This document shows positions 1 to 6,302 of a DNA stretch of 12,119 bases, one piece after another. Source of the stretch: Oceanospirillaceae bacterium (GTDB lineage: Bacteria; Pseudomonadota; Gammaproteobacteria; Pseudomonadales; Balneatricaceae); the NCBI GenBank assembly GCA_003521845.1, contig DPHB01000019.1, positions 22,846 through 34,964 of the forward strand, in the 5' to 3' direction. Both the position numbers and the translations under genes were made by a program. The notes under the pieces were generated by a model. The model did no database searches and was not told where the DNA came from. It saw nothing but the letters and a program-made list of their open reading frames with translations. Position 1 is the first letter of the stretch; every line of letters starts with the position of its first letter.

Positions 1-10
1 TAATGCTAAT

Positions 11-15
11 AAGGA
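11..15 (+). promoter_or_regulatory. Shine-Dalgarno for the STAS gene
   Basis: AAGGA lies 7 nt before the ATC codon at 23-25. That is ideal spacing, and no ATG, GTG or TTG codon lies at a usable distance in the same frame. The site decides the start of the STAS gene and is the main reason for placing it at a non-standard codon. Confidence 0.6.
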
Positions 16-22
16 CTAGGGA

Positions 23-325
23 ATCAGCTGTACAAGTAATCTCGACGAAGCTACGGATACCCTCACATTTTCTATCACGGGCTATTTTGACCACCAGATT
101 CGCCCACAATTTTCGGACCTACTGGCCACCCATCACAAGCACTACGTGATTAATTTTGCCGAAGCTACTGCCATCGACAGTGCCGCTCTAGGCATGTTGC
201 TCATGCTTAAAGAACGAGCCGACGAGCAAGACAGTACTCTGGTCCTACATAACGCCGGTGGCAAAATATTACGCGTCTTTGAAATTTCCAATTTCGACAA
301 GCTGTTCCAATTAAGCAATGACTGA
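23..325 (+). CDS. STAS-domain anti-anti-sigma factor-like protein (non-standard ATC start)
   Basis: Single-domain STAS protein of 100 residues, a usual length for the SpoIIAA/RsbV/HsbA type. In such systems the STAS protein is phosphorylated by a GHKL kinase and dephosphorylated by a PP2C phosphatase, and its phosphorylation state decides which partner it binds in the cytoplasm. Visible here are the first strands (residues about 13-22, LTFSITGYFD), the phosphorylation loop with D52-S53 followed by AALGMLLMLK, and the closing segment ISNFDKLFQL. The likely phosphoacceptor is S53. The reading frame is closed by TAG at 17-19, and the only codon aligned with the Shine-Dalgarno at 11-15 is ATC at 23. 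The next in-frame GTG (146) or ATG (194) would delete essential strands. It lies 23 nt before the phosphatase gene on the same strand, so it is very likely in the same operon. The family is clear; whether it is translated from ATC is uncertain. Confidence 0.75.
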   Translation: MSCTSNLDEATDTLTFSITGYFDHQIRPQFSDLLATHHKHYVINFAEATAIDSAALGMLLMLKERADEQDSTLVLHNAGGKILRVFEISNFDKLFQLSND

Positions 326-348
326 AATCATTAGATAAGGCACCCCCC

Positions 349-1647
349 ATGTTGCAAAATCCGGAAAGAGGCATCGCTCTAGTCGTAGATGACGAGCCGA
401 CCAACCGGCAAATGATGCACATGATGCTCACTAATCTGGGTTATGAAACCTACACGGCTGAAAACGGTCAGATAGCGGTCGATACATTCCAACAACACCG
501 AGTAGACTTGGTGTTCATGGATCTAATGATGCCAGTGATGGATGGCAAAGAAGCCACCCGACAAATCAAAGCCCTTAGCGACGAGCGCTTTGTACCTGTC
601 ATATTTCTTAGTGCCAGCAACGACCTAGATGAGTTATCCAAGTGTATAGCTGCTGGTGGCGACGACTTCCTTAACAAGCCCTGCCACCCCACGGTACTTA
701 AATCCAAAATACGTGCCATGGAACGTATTCGCGATCTACACAATAAGGTTCACGATCTATACCAAGAAGTAAGTGACCTGCATGGCGTCATGAGTGCTGA
801 CGAACGTTTGGCAGAAAAAATATTTAATCAGGTAGTCTTAGCCGACAATATCCACATCCCAGGCCTTGAACACTTCCAACGCTCACCCGAAACCTTTAGC
901 GGTGACGTGCTGCTTAGTGCCAGCCGCCCGAATGGCGACGTGTTGCTTCTCTTAGGTGACCTCACCGGTCATGGCTTATCCGCTGCGATTGGTGCATTAC
1001 CCATGGCCGAAGTATTTCGTACCATGACCTTAAAAGGTCATGCGGAAGAAGAAATACTCAAGGAAATTAATAGCAAGCTTTACAATCTACTACCCACCGA
1101 TCGCTTTGTAAGCATGGCCTTGATAACCCTCTTCCACAACAAACAGGTGGCTACGGTATGGAATGCGGGCCTGCCCGACATCTATTTGATTGATGGCAAT
1201 AACAAGATTAAACAAACCATCAAGTCTGTACACCCACCTTTGGGTGTCATGCGGCAACTAATGTCGCAGCCAGTGCCCGAAGTATTGATGACCGAAATTG
1301 GCGACCGCTTGCTGGGCTATACTGACGGGCTAACCGAAGCCAACAACCTGTCCCATGAGGAATATGGCGAACAACGTTTGTGCGAAACCATCGAGCACGC
1401 TTTTCCAGGCGAGCCTGTGTTTAGCCAAATCATGCATGACTTCGACCAATTCCGTGAAGGTGTCGCCCCCCGTGATGACATTAGTATTTTAGAAATCCCC
1501 AGCAACACCGTGGTGCAAGTTAGCCACATACCGTTGCCGGAGCCTACCCGCAATGCTACCTATGTGCCGCGTAATAACTGGCGTTGGCAGATGGAATTGT
1601 TTGCCGCCAATTTGGGCCATACCGATCCTATTCCTATGGCCATGTAG
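349..1647 (+). CDS. Response regulator fused to PP2C/SpoIIE-type phosphatase (N-terminal part of an HsbR-like protein)
   Basis: Residues about 8-125 form a receiver domain: acidic pocket D14-D15, phosphoacceptor D58 in FMDLMMP, S88, and K110 in NKP. A coiled linker (about 125-155) leads to a PP2C-type phosphatase (about 165-385) with metal-site aspartates in FSGDV (D186), GDLTGHG (D204), YTDGLTE (D326) and PRDDIS (D376-D377). The expected role is phosphorylation-controlled dephosphorylation of a STAS partner, here most likely the protein encoded just upstream. The start ATG has ATAAGG 8 nt upstream. The last residues (about 408-432, from RWQMELF) look like the first strand and helix of a GHKL ATPase domain, which then resumes in the same frame after an amber codon. 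In the HsbR family this domain is continuous with the phosphatase, so the 432-residue product looks truncated. Domain calls are secure; the functional state is not. Confidence 0.9.
   Translation: MLQNPERGIALVVDDEPTNRQMMHMMLTNLGYETYTAENGQIAVDTFQQHRVDLVFMDLMMPVMDGKEATRQIKALSDERFVPVIFLSASNDLDELSKCIAAGGDDFLNKPCHPTVLKSKIRAMERIRDLHNKVHDLYQEVSDLHGVMSADERLAEKIFNQVVLADNIHIPGLEHFQRSPETFSGDVLLSASRPNGDVLLLLGDLTGHGLSAAIGALPMAEVFRTMTLKGHAEEEILKEINSKLYNLLPTDRFVSMALITLFHNKQVATVWNAGLPDIYLIDGNNKIKQTIKSVHPPLGVMRQLMSQPVPEVLMTEIGDRLLGYTDGLTEANNLSHEEYGEQRLCETIEHAFPGEPVFSQIMHDFDQFREGVAPRDDISILEIPSNTVVQVSHIPLPEPTRNATYVPRNNWRWQMELFAANLGHTDPIPMAM
1645..1647 (+). other. In-frame amber codon splitting an HsbR-like gene
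   Basis: The TAG lies between two open frames in the same register (349 and 1660 differ by a multiple of 3). Only four sense codons separate it from the next ATG. Reading through it gives one 800-residue protein with receiver, PP2C, GHKL and Hpt domains in order. The codon falls between the first helix and the N box of the GHKL domain, not in a linker. A CAG to TAG change is one possible origin. TAG is used elsewhere in the window as an ordinary stop (gap at 5248-5250, the Hpt gene at 2749-2751). Confidence 0.85.
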
Positions 1648-1653
1648 TTTCTA

Positions 1654-1658
1654 AAGGA
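1654..1658 (+). promoter_or_regulatory. Shine-Dalgarno for possible restart after the amber codon
   Basis: AAGGA is 7 nt before ATG 1666 but only 1 nt before ATG 1660, so 1666 is the better start if the downstream part is translated separately. It begins 6 nt after the amber stop, a geometry that would allow termination-reinitiation. It may also be a chance match in what was a continuous coding sequence. Confidence 0.45.
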
Positions 1659-1665
1659 AATGGGC

Positions 1666-2751
1666 ATGCCAGCGTCTGACACGCGTGCCATATTCACTAT
1701 CATTACCGAACTCTATCTCAATGCCCTAGACCATGGGGTTTTAAAAATGGGTTCCGATGGCCGTGACAGCAGCGATGGTGCAACGCTAAACAAATACCAG
1801 ATAGAGCGCTTGCAGCGCTTGCAGAACCTGACCCAGGGTAGCGTCAAATTAGAATTATTAGGTAGCCATGTAGATGATCTACACACGCTCACCATTAGCA
1901 TCACCGATACTGGCCGCGGTTTTGACTATTTAAAGTGGCTGGATAGTGCCACGCGCCCCGCTAATGCCTTTAGTGGCCGTGGCATTCTTTTGCTACAGGG
2001 CTTATGCGACAAACTTGCCTACTTACCACCGGGTAACCAAGCCCAAGCAACCTACCGCTGGCAGCTTAATTCGCCTTATATGGATAACCAAGCAAGCCAG
2101 AGTTATGAGCCCCTGTCCATGGAAGATGCCTTCGACTCCCTCACTACAGAGCCTGAGCTAGACCCTTTAGCCTGGAGTGATGACTCCTTGGTAATGCTAG
2201 ACACAGAAGCAAGCCTGTCACCAAGCCCTAGCCAGGACCAGCAAGCAACGACACCAGTATCGGCAAACCCCACATCTGCGCCTGTCACAGCCGATGCTTC
2301 AATACAGGAAGGCAGGCCAGAGCAATGGGGTTATGAAGCTCACAGCCAAGTAAACATAGGCAACCAGCCAGCGTCTAACACACACGCCACTATGGGCACC
2401 GTAGACAAGGCATTATTTGATTATGATGACCTTGCGGAACGTTTGATTGGCCACGAAGAAATGATTCAAATGATTCTAGGCACCTTCAATGGTGAAGTAC
2501 CGAGCGATATAGCGGCGCTACAAATAGCCGTTAATAATATAGATCTCAGCGCCATTGCCAGCCTTGCCCACAAGATAAAAGGCGCATCACGCAACGTGGC
2601 TAGTGAAGCTATGGCCAGCAGTGCCGAGATAATGGAAAAAGCCGCCAAGGCGGGAGATGCTAGCCCCATGATCGAGCAAATGGCATTGCTAAGCAGCGGC
2701 TACGCGGGATTCTTACAGCAGGTGCGGGAAATGCATGGGATTGACGCTTAG
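1666..2751 (+). CDS. GHKL ATPase (anti-sigma/STAS kinase-type) domain with C-terminal Hpt domain
   Basis: Numbered from ATG 1666 (361 residues). Residues 1-135 carry a GHKL nucleotide-binding fold of the RsbW/HsbR type: N box with E15 and N19 in ELYLNALDHG, G1 box DTGRGFD (81-87), and G2 box around SGRGILLLQG (103-112). Residues about 136-245 are a Ser/Pro/Ala/Gln-rich, low-complexity linker. Residues about 246-361 form an Hpt domain with phosphoacceptor H302 in AHKIKG. The expected roles are phosphorylation of the neighbouring STAS protein by the ATPase and phosphotransfer through the Hpt histidine, perhaps to the receiver encoded upstream. The frame is the same as the phosphatase gene and separated from it by one amber codon, so this may be the second half of a single protein. 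ATG 1660 is an alternative start. The first strand of the ATPase fold lies before the amber codon, so the separate product may not fold fully. Confidence 0.8.
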   Translation: MPASDTRAIFTIITELYLNALDHGVLKMGSDGRDSSDGATLNKYQIERLQRLQNLTQGSVKLELLGSHVDDLHTLTISITDTGRGFDYLKWLDSATRPANAFSGRGILLLQGLCDKLAYLPPGNQAQATYRWQLNSPYMDNQASQSYEPLSMEDAFDSLTTEPELDPLAWSDDSLVMLDTEASLSPSPSQDQQATTPVSANPTSAPVTADASIQEGRPEQWGYEAHSQVNIGNQPASNTHATMGTVDKALFDYDDLAERLIGHEEMIQMILGTFNGEVPSDIAALQIAVNNIDLSAIASLAHKIKGASRNVASEAMASSAEIMEKAAKAGDASPMIEQMALLSSGYAGFLQQVREMHGIDA

Positions 2752-2980
2752 ACTACCGTTCCTGTGAGGCACGGCCACGACAGTTCATTACGAGGCACCC
2801 AAAGCACTCGCTGCGCTCGCGGGGTATGCTAAGCGCAGCGACGCGGCAACCTCTAGCAGGATTGCACTTCGCCTGATGGAGGTTGCTTCGGTTCCCTCGC
2901 AATGACAGGGAGGGTACCACGCGATAACAGGGAGGGTACCACGCGATGACGAGGTACACGCCCTGCAATGACGGTATTAA
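2752..2980. repeat. Intergenic repeat block A between convergent genes
   Basis: This 229-bp space between the Hpt gene and fba holds no convincing gene. It contains a palindromic element. A degenerate left end (TTCATTACGAGGC, 2785-2797) is followed by a perfect 9-bp hairpin, CGCTGCGCT (2809-2817) with AGCGCAGCG (2832-2840). Next come the inverted pair GCAACCTC (2846-2853) and GAGGTTGC (2879-2886), and a right end GCAATGACAG (2899-2908). The right end is then reiterated with a 22-bp period. CTCTAGCAGGATTGCA (2851-2866) also occurs inverted at 10835-10850. The structure could help terminate or protect both converging transcripts, but there is no clear U-tract. Confidence 0.8.
2902..2978 (+). 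repeat. 22-bp tandem repeat of the element's right end
   Basis: Units start at 2902, 2924, 2946 and 2968 (last incomplete). The first two differ at one position and share ACAGGGAGGGTACCACGCG; the third is diverged. Each begins with ATGAC or ATAAC, the tail of the CGCAATGAC end motif, so the terminal arm appears to have been duplicated together with adjacent DNA. Confidence 0.8.
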
Positions 2981-2991
2981 TTACATACCGT
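2971..2991. terminator. Small hairpin straddling the fba stop codon
   Basis: ACGGTAT (2971-2977) and ATACCGT (2985-2991) form a perfect 7-bp stem with a 7-nt loop. The loop holds the fba stop codon (complement of 2981-2983). No T-run follows on the fba strand, so it does not look like a standard intrinsic terminator. It may be an RNA 3'-end stabilising structure or fortuitous. Confidence 0.35.
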
Positions 2992-4021
2992 ACTTAGTAG
3001 CCATGTTTTCTAGGCTAACTACCTTGATCTTGTCGGCGTGGCCAGCAGTACCAAAGGCATTGTAACGATCTTCACAAACCTGCTGCATCGCCACCATGGT
3101 CTCTTTCAAGAATTTACGTGGGTCAAATTCAGCTGGGTTAGCTGCCAGGAAGCGACGTACGGCACCCGTCGATGCCAAACGCAAATCCGTGTCAATATTC
3201 ACCTTACGTACACCATGCTTGATGCCTTCTACGATCTGTTCAACAGGCACGCCGTAAGTTTCAGGAATAGCACCACCGTATTCGTTAATCACCGCCAACC
3301 AGTCTTGCGGCACAGAAGAAGAACCGTGCATTACTAGATGGGTATTAGGGATCATTTTGTGAATGGCGGCAATACGATCAATCGCCAAGATGTCACCCGT
3401 AGGTGGGCGCGTAAACTTATAGGCACCGTGGCTGGTACCACAGGCAATGGCCAAGGCATCGCACTGCGTTTGGGCCACAAAGTCAGCAGCTTCTTCTGGG
3501 TCAGTAAGCATCTGTTCCATGGTTAGCTTGCCGGCCGCACCAACGCCATCCTCTTCACCAGCTTCGCCGGTTTCCAATGACCCCAAGCAACCTAACTCAC
3601 CCTCTACGGATACGCCACAGGCGTGGGCCATTTCTACGGTACGACGTGTCACGGCTACGTTGTATTCATAGGACTCTGGCGTCTTCGAGTCTTCACCCAA
3701 AGAACCGTCCATCATGACCGAAGAGAAGCCAGAAGCAATGGCTTTTTGACAGGTGGACGGGGAATTACCATGATCCAAGTGCATGCACACTGGGATGTGC
3801 GGGAATTCTTCAATAGCCGCCAAAATCATGTGTTTAAGGAAGTTGGAACCAGCGTATTTGCGGGCACCAGCCGAGGCTTGCACAATCACTGGGCTATTGG
3901 TTTTGTCCGCGGCCTGCATAATGGCGCGCATCTGTTCAAGGTTATTAACGTTAAAGGCAGGAATGCCATAACCGTACTCGGCGGCATGGTCGAGTAATTG
4001 CCGCATGCTGACTAATGCCAT
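2981..4021 (-). CDS. fba: Class II fructose-bisphosphate aldolase (Calvin-cycle subtype)
   Basis: Zinc-dependent aldolase of 346 residues, the usual length for the subtype often named fba, fda or cbbA. It catalyses the reversible cleavage of fructose 1,6-bisphosphate to glyceraldehyde 3-phosphate and dihydroxyacetone phosphate in the cytoplasm. Visible motifs are IPAFNVNN near the N-terminus, the HLDHGNS segment with catalytic D83 and zinc ligand H84, the SVEGELGCLG strand, the TSHGAYKF and MHGSSS segments with further zinc/phosphate ligands, and KVNIDTDLR. AAGGAG (complement of 4028-4033) lies 6 nt before the ATG and overlaps the pgk stop codon. The 10-nt gap to pgk implies co-transcription, with fba the last gene of the operon. 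No anomalies seen. Confidence 0.97.
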   Translation of the reverse strand: MALVSMRQLLDHAAEYGYGIPAFNVNNLEQMRAIMQAADKTNSPVIVQASAGARKYAGSNFLKHMILAAIEEFPHIPVCMHLDHGNSPSTCQKAIASGFSSVMMDGSLGEDSKTPESYEYNVAVTRRTVEMAHACGVSVEGELGCLGSLETGEAGEEDGVGAAGKLTMEQMLTDPEEAADFVAQTQCDALAIACGTSHGAYKFTRPPTGDILAIDRIAAIHKMIPNTHLVMHGSSSVPQDWLAVINEYGGAIPETYGVPVEQIVEGIKHGVRKVNIDTDLRLASTGAVRRFLAANPAEFDPRKFLKETMVAMQQVCEDRYNAFGTAGHADKIKVVSLENMATKYGM

Positions 4022-4031
4022 GAAAAGCTCC

Positions 4032-5201
4032 TTAGTTTCCGCGTTGTTCTAGGATTGCTACAGCCGGTAATTGCTTACCTTCTACAAATTCTAGGAAGGC
4101 ACCGCCACCCGTAGAAATGTAAGAAACTTGCTGTGCAATAGCGTATTTATCAACTGCTGCCAGTGTATCACCGCCACCAGCAATAGAGAATGCATCTGAC
4201 TCAGCGATGGCACGAGATAAAACCTCAGTACCGCCACCAAATTGATCAAATTCGAACACCCCCAAAGGGCCGTTCCAAATAATAGTGCCCGCGCCTGCCA
4301 ATATCTCAGCTAGGGCGGCGGCTGATTCAGGCCCCACGTCCATGATCATGTCATCGGCTGTTACCTCAGCCGCTGCTTTAGTGGTTGCCGTTGCGGTTTC
4401 GGCAAACTCGGTGGCCGTCACTACGTCGGTCGGGATAGGGATACTGGTCTTCGCCATTAGGGCCTTGGCGTTAGCCACCAAATCCGCTTCGTACAAGGAC
4501 TTGCCCACTGGGTGACCGGCCGCAGCCAAGAAGGTGTTGGCAATACCACCACCCACAATCAACTGGTCTACCTTGTCGGACAAGGACTCCAGTACCGTGA
4601 GCTTGGTAGATACTTTAGAGCCGCCTACTACCGCCACCATGGGCCGTTTTGGGTTGTCTAGCGCTGCGGCCAAGGCCGCTAGCTCTGCCGCCAACAAGGG
4701 GCCGGCGCAAGCTACAGGAGCAAACTGCGCCACACCATGTGTACTAGCTTGAGCACGGTGAGCGGTGCCAAAGGCATCATTCACATAAACGTCACACAGT
4801 TCCGCCATCTGCTTAGATAGGGCTTCGTCATTGGCTTTTTCGCCGACATTAAAGCGGCAATTTTCCAACACCACTAGCTCACCAGCGGCAGCCTCCATAG
4901 TGGCAGAGCCAGACAACCAGTCTTGCGCCAAACTCACTTTGCAGGACAAGCGCGCGGCCAACCAGTCAACCACCGGCTGCAATGAAAACTGTGCATCGTA
5001 CTGACCTTCTTTTGGACGCCCCAAGTGAGAAGTAACCATCACTAGGGCACCAGCCGCCAGGGCCAGCTCAATGGTTGGCAAGGAAGCACGCAGGCGTGCA
5101 TCACTAGTGACCACACCGTCTTTTACCGGTACGTTCAAATCTTCACGGATCAACACGCGCTTGCCAGCGAGATCTAGATCAGTCATTTTGATAATTGGCA
5201 T
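4032..5201 (-). CDS. pgk: Phosphoglycerate kinase
   Basis: Cytoplasmic enzyme that transfers phosphate between 1,3-bisphosphoglycerate and ADP, giving 3-phosphoglycerate and ATP, reversibly. At 389 residues it has the normal bacterial length. The N-terminal substrate domain shows VLIREDLNVP, TSHLGRPKEG, and the ENCRFN and VNDAFGTAHR segments. The C-terminal nucleotide domain shows VVGGSKVSTK, GGGIANTFL, WNGPLGVFEF, GGGDTLAAV and STGGGAFLE. The start is supported by AGGA 6 nt upstream (complement of 5208-5211). It lies 46 nt after gap and 10 nt before fba, within the tkt-gap-pgk-fba operon, so the genes for three consecutive interconversions are read together. Full set of catalytic motifs; no sign of damage. 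Confidence 0.98.
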   Translation of the reverse strand: MPIIKMTDLDLAGKRVLIREDLNVPVKDGVVTSDARLRASLPTIELALAAGALVMVTSHLGRPKEGQYDAQFSLQPVVDWLAARLSCKVSLAQDWLSGSATMEAAAGELVVLENCRFNVGEKANDEALSKQMAELCDVYVNDAFGTAHRAQASTHGVAQFAPVACAGPLLAAELAALAAALDNPKRPMVAVVGGSKVSTKLTVLESLSDKVDQLIVGGGIANTFLAAAGHPVGKSLYEADLVANAKALMAKTSIPIPTDVVTATEFAETATATTKAAAEVTADDMIMDVGPESAAALAEILAGAGTIIWNGPLGVFEFDQFGGGTEVLSRAIAESDAFSIAGGGDTLAAVDKYAIAQQVSYISTGGGAFLEFVEGKQLPAVAILEQRGN

Positions 5202-5247
5202 AGGTTTTCCTATCTTGGTCTCAATAATAAATTCTATGTGCTTGTCA

Positions 5248-6282
5248 CTATGATGGCTCAGACAGCATGGTCATCGCTACATCTAGCATACGGTTGGCAT
5301 AACCCCATTCGTTGTCATACCAAGCTAAAATCTTAATTAACTGCCCCATCTGTAGGGTTTGCGTAGCATCAAACACCGCCGACTTAGGGCAATGGTTAAA
5401 GTCTATGGACACTAGGGGCTCTAGATTATAGCCCAACACACCGTGCTTATCGGCCGCACTAGCCGCCGCCATGATGGCGTTAATTTCGGCTACGCTAGTC
5501 TCACGCTCGGGGCGGAACACCAAGTCCACTACGGATACGTTGATAGTGGGCACGCGCATACTGTAACCGGTGATCTTGTCCGCCACACCTGGCAATACCC
5601 AACCCAAAGCTTCCGTAGCATGGGTAGACGTGGGAATCATCGACTGGGTAGCCGAACGGCCGCGCCGCAGGTCCATTTTATCCAATACGGTATCCGTCAA
5701 CACTTGGCCATTGGTATAGGCATGAATAGTGGTCATCAGGCCATCTTCAATACCTACACTGTCTAACAAAGGCTTTAATACCGGCGCCATACAGTTGGTG
5801 GTGCAAGAAGCGTTGGACACAATGCGATGCTGCGCCTGAATCTGATCATGGTTAATACCATAGACTACGGTCAGGTCCACGTCTTCGCCGGCCGCCGCGC
5901 CGATCAGCACCTTGTCCGCACCGGCTTGTAGGTGCTGCATAGACAGTTCACGGCTAGCAAGCTTACCCGAACATTCTAATACCAAGTCGATATCTTCGGC
6001 CTGCCAAGGCAGGGCACTAGCTTCAGCTTCACGCAATATGCGAATAGATTGCACCGAGCCGTCTTTGGCAGTGATATTCATCACGCCATCACCCGCTTCC
6101 ACAGGCAAAGGAAAAGCCCCGTGTACGGAATCGTAACGGGTCTCATACACAAGGGATTCAGCAATACCTAGGTCATTGATAGCGACCACCTGCAGTTGCT
6201 CCTGCAGGCCGCGCTCATACAGGGCACGCACCAGTGCGCGCCCAATACGACCATAGCCATTAATGGCTAATTTTTTGGTCAT
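5248..6282 (-). CDS. gap: Type I glyceraldehyde-3-phosphate dehydrogenase (in the epd position)
   Basis: NAD-dependent dehydrogenase of 344 residues. The dinucleotide fold has NGYGRIGR (8-15), and D37 in AINDLG suggests NAD rather than NADP. The catalytic pair is C160 in NASCTTNC and H187 in TTIHAYTN. In E. coli and Pseudomonas the gene between tkt and pgk is erythrose-4-phosphate dehydrogenase (epd). Here the HAYTN and IPTST segments are GAPDH-like, where Epd has HSAM and IPVDT. The later segments VPTIN, LVSIDFNH and WYDNEWGYANRML are found in both groups. The usual STGAA phosphate-site motif reads S219-T220-H221-A222-T223. The main activity is therefore called as GAPDH, with erythrose 4-phosphate use possible. 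It starts 20 nt after tkt with only a weak ribosome site (AGGCAAG) and ends with tandem TAG TGA stops. Confidence 0.88.
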   Translation of the reverse strand: MTKKLAINGYGRIGRALVRALYERGLQEQLQVVAINDLGIAESLVYETRYDSVHGAFPLPVEAGDGVMNITAKDGSVQSIRILREAEASALPWQAEDIDLVLECSGKLASRELSMQHLQAGADKVLIGAAAGEDVDLTVVYGINHDQIQAQHRIVSNASCTTNCMAPVLKPLLDSVGIEDGLMTTIHAYTNGQVLTDTVLDKMDLRRGRSATQSMIPTSTHATEALGWVLPGVADKITGYSMRVPTINVSVVDLVFRPERETSVAEINAIMAAASAADKHGVLGYNLEPLVSIDFNHCPKSAVFDATQTLQMGQLIKILAWYDNEWGYANRMLDVAMTMLSEPS

Positions 6283-6302
6283 GTTGGTTGCTTGCCTGTA
6301 GG

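Noticed and set aside
1645..1647. Amber codon as evidence of pyrrolysine or a changed genetic code
   Set aside because: TAG ends gap (followed at once by TGA) and the Hpt gene, where proteins end at normal family positions. No pyrrolysine genes are in the window, and a GHKL domain has no known use for the residue.
2753..2968. Minus-strand 71-codon open frame between the Hpt gene and fba
   Set aside because: It is built almost entirely of palindromic and tandem repeat sequence, which explains its openness.
3623..3997. Open frame of 124 codons on the + strand opposite fba
   Set aside because: It is antisense to a conserved aldolase sequence, with no start signals or protein features of its own.
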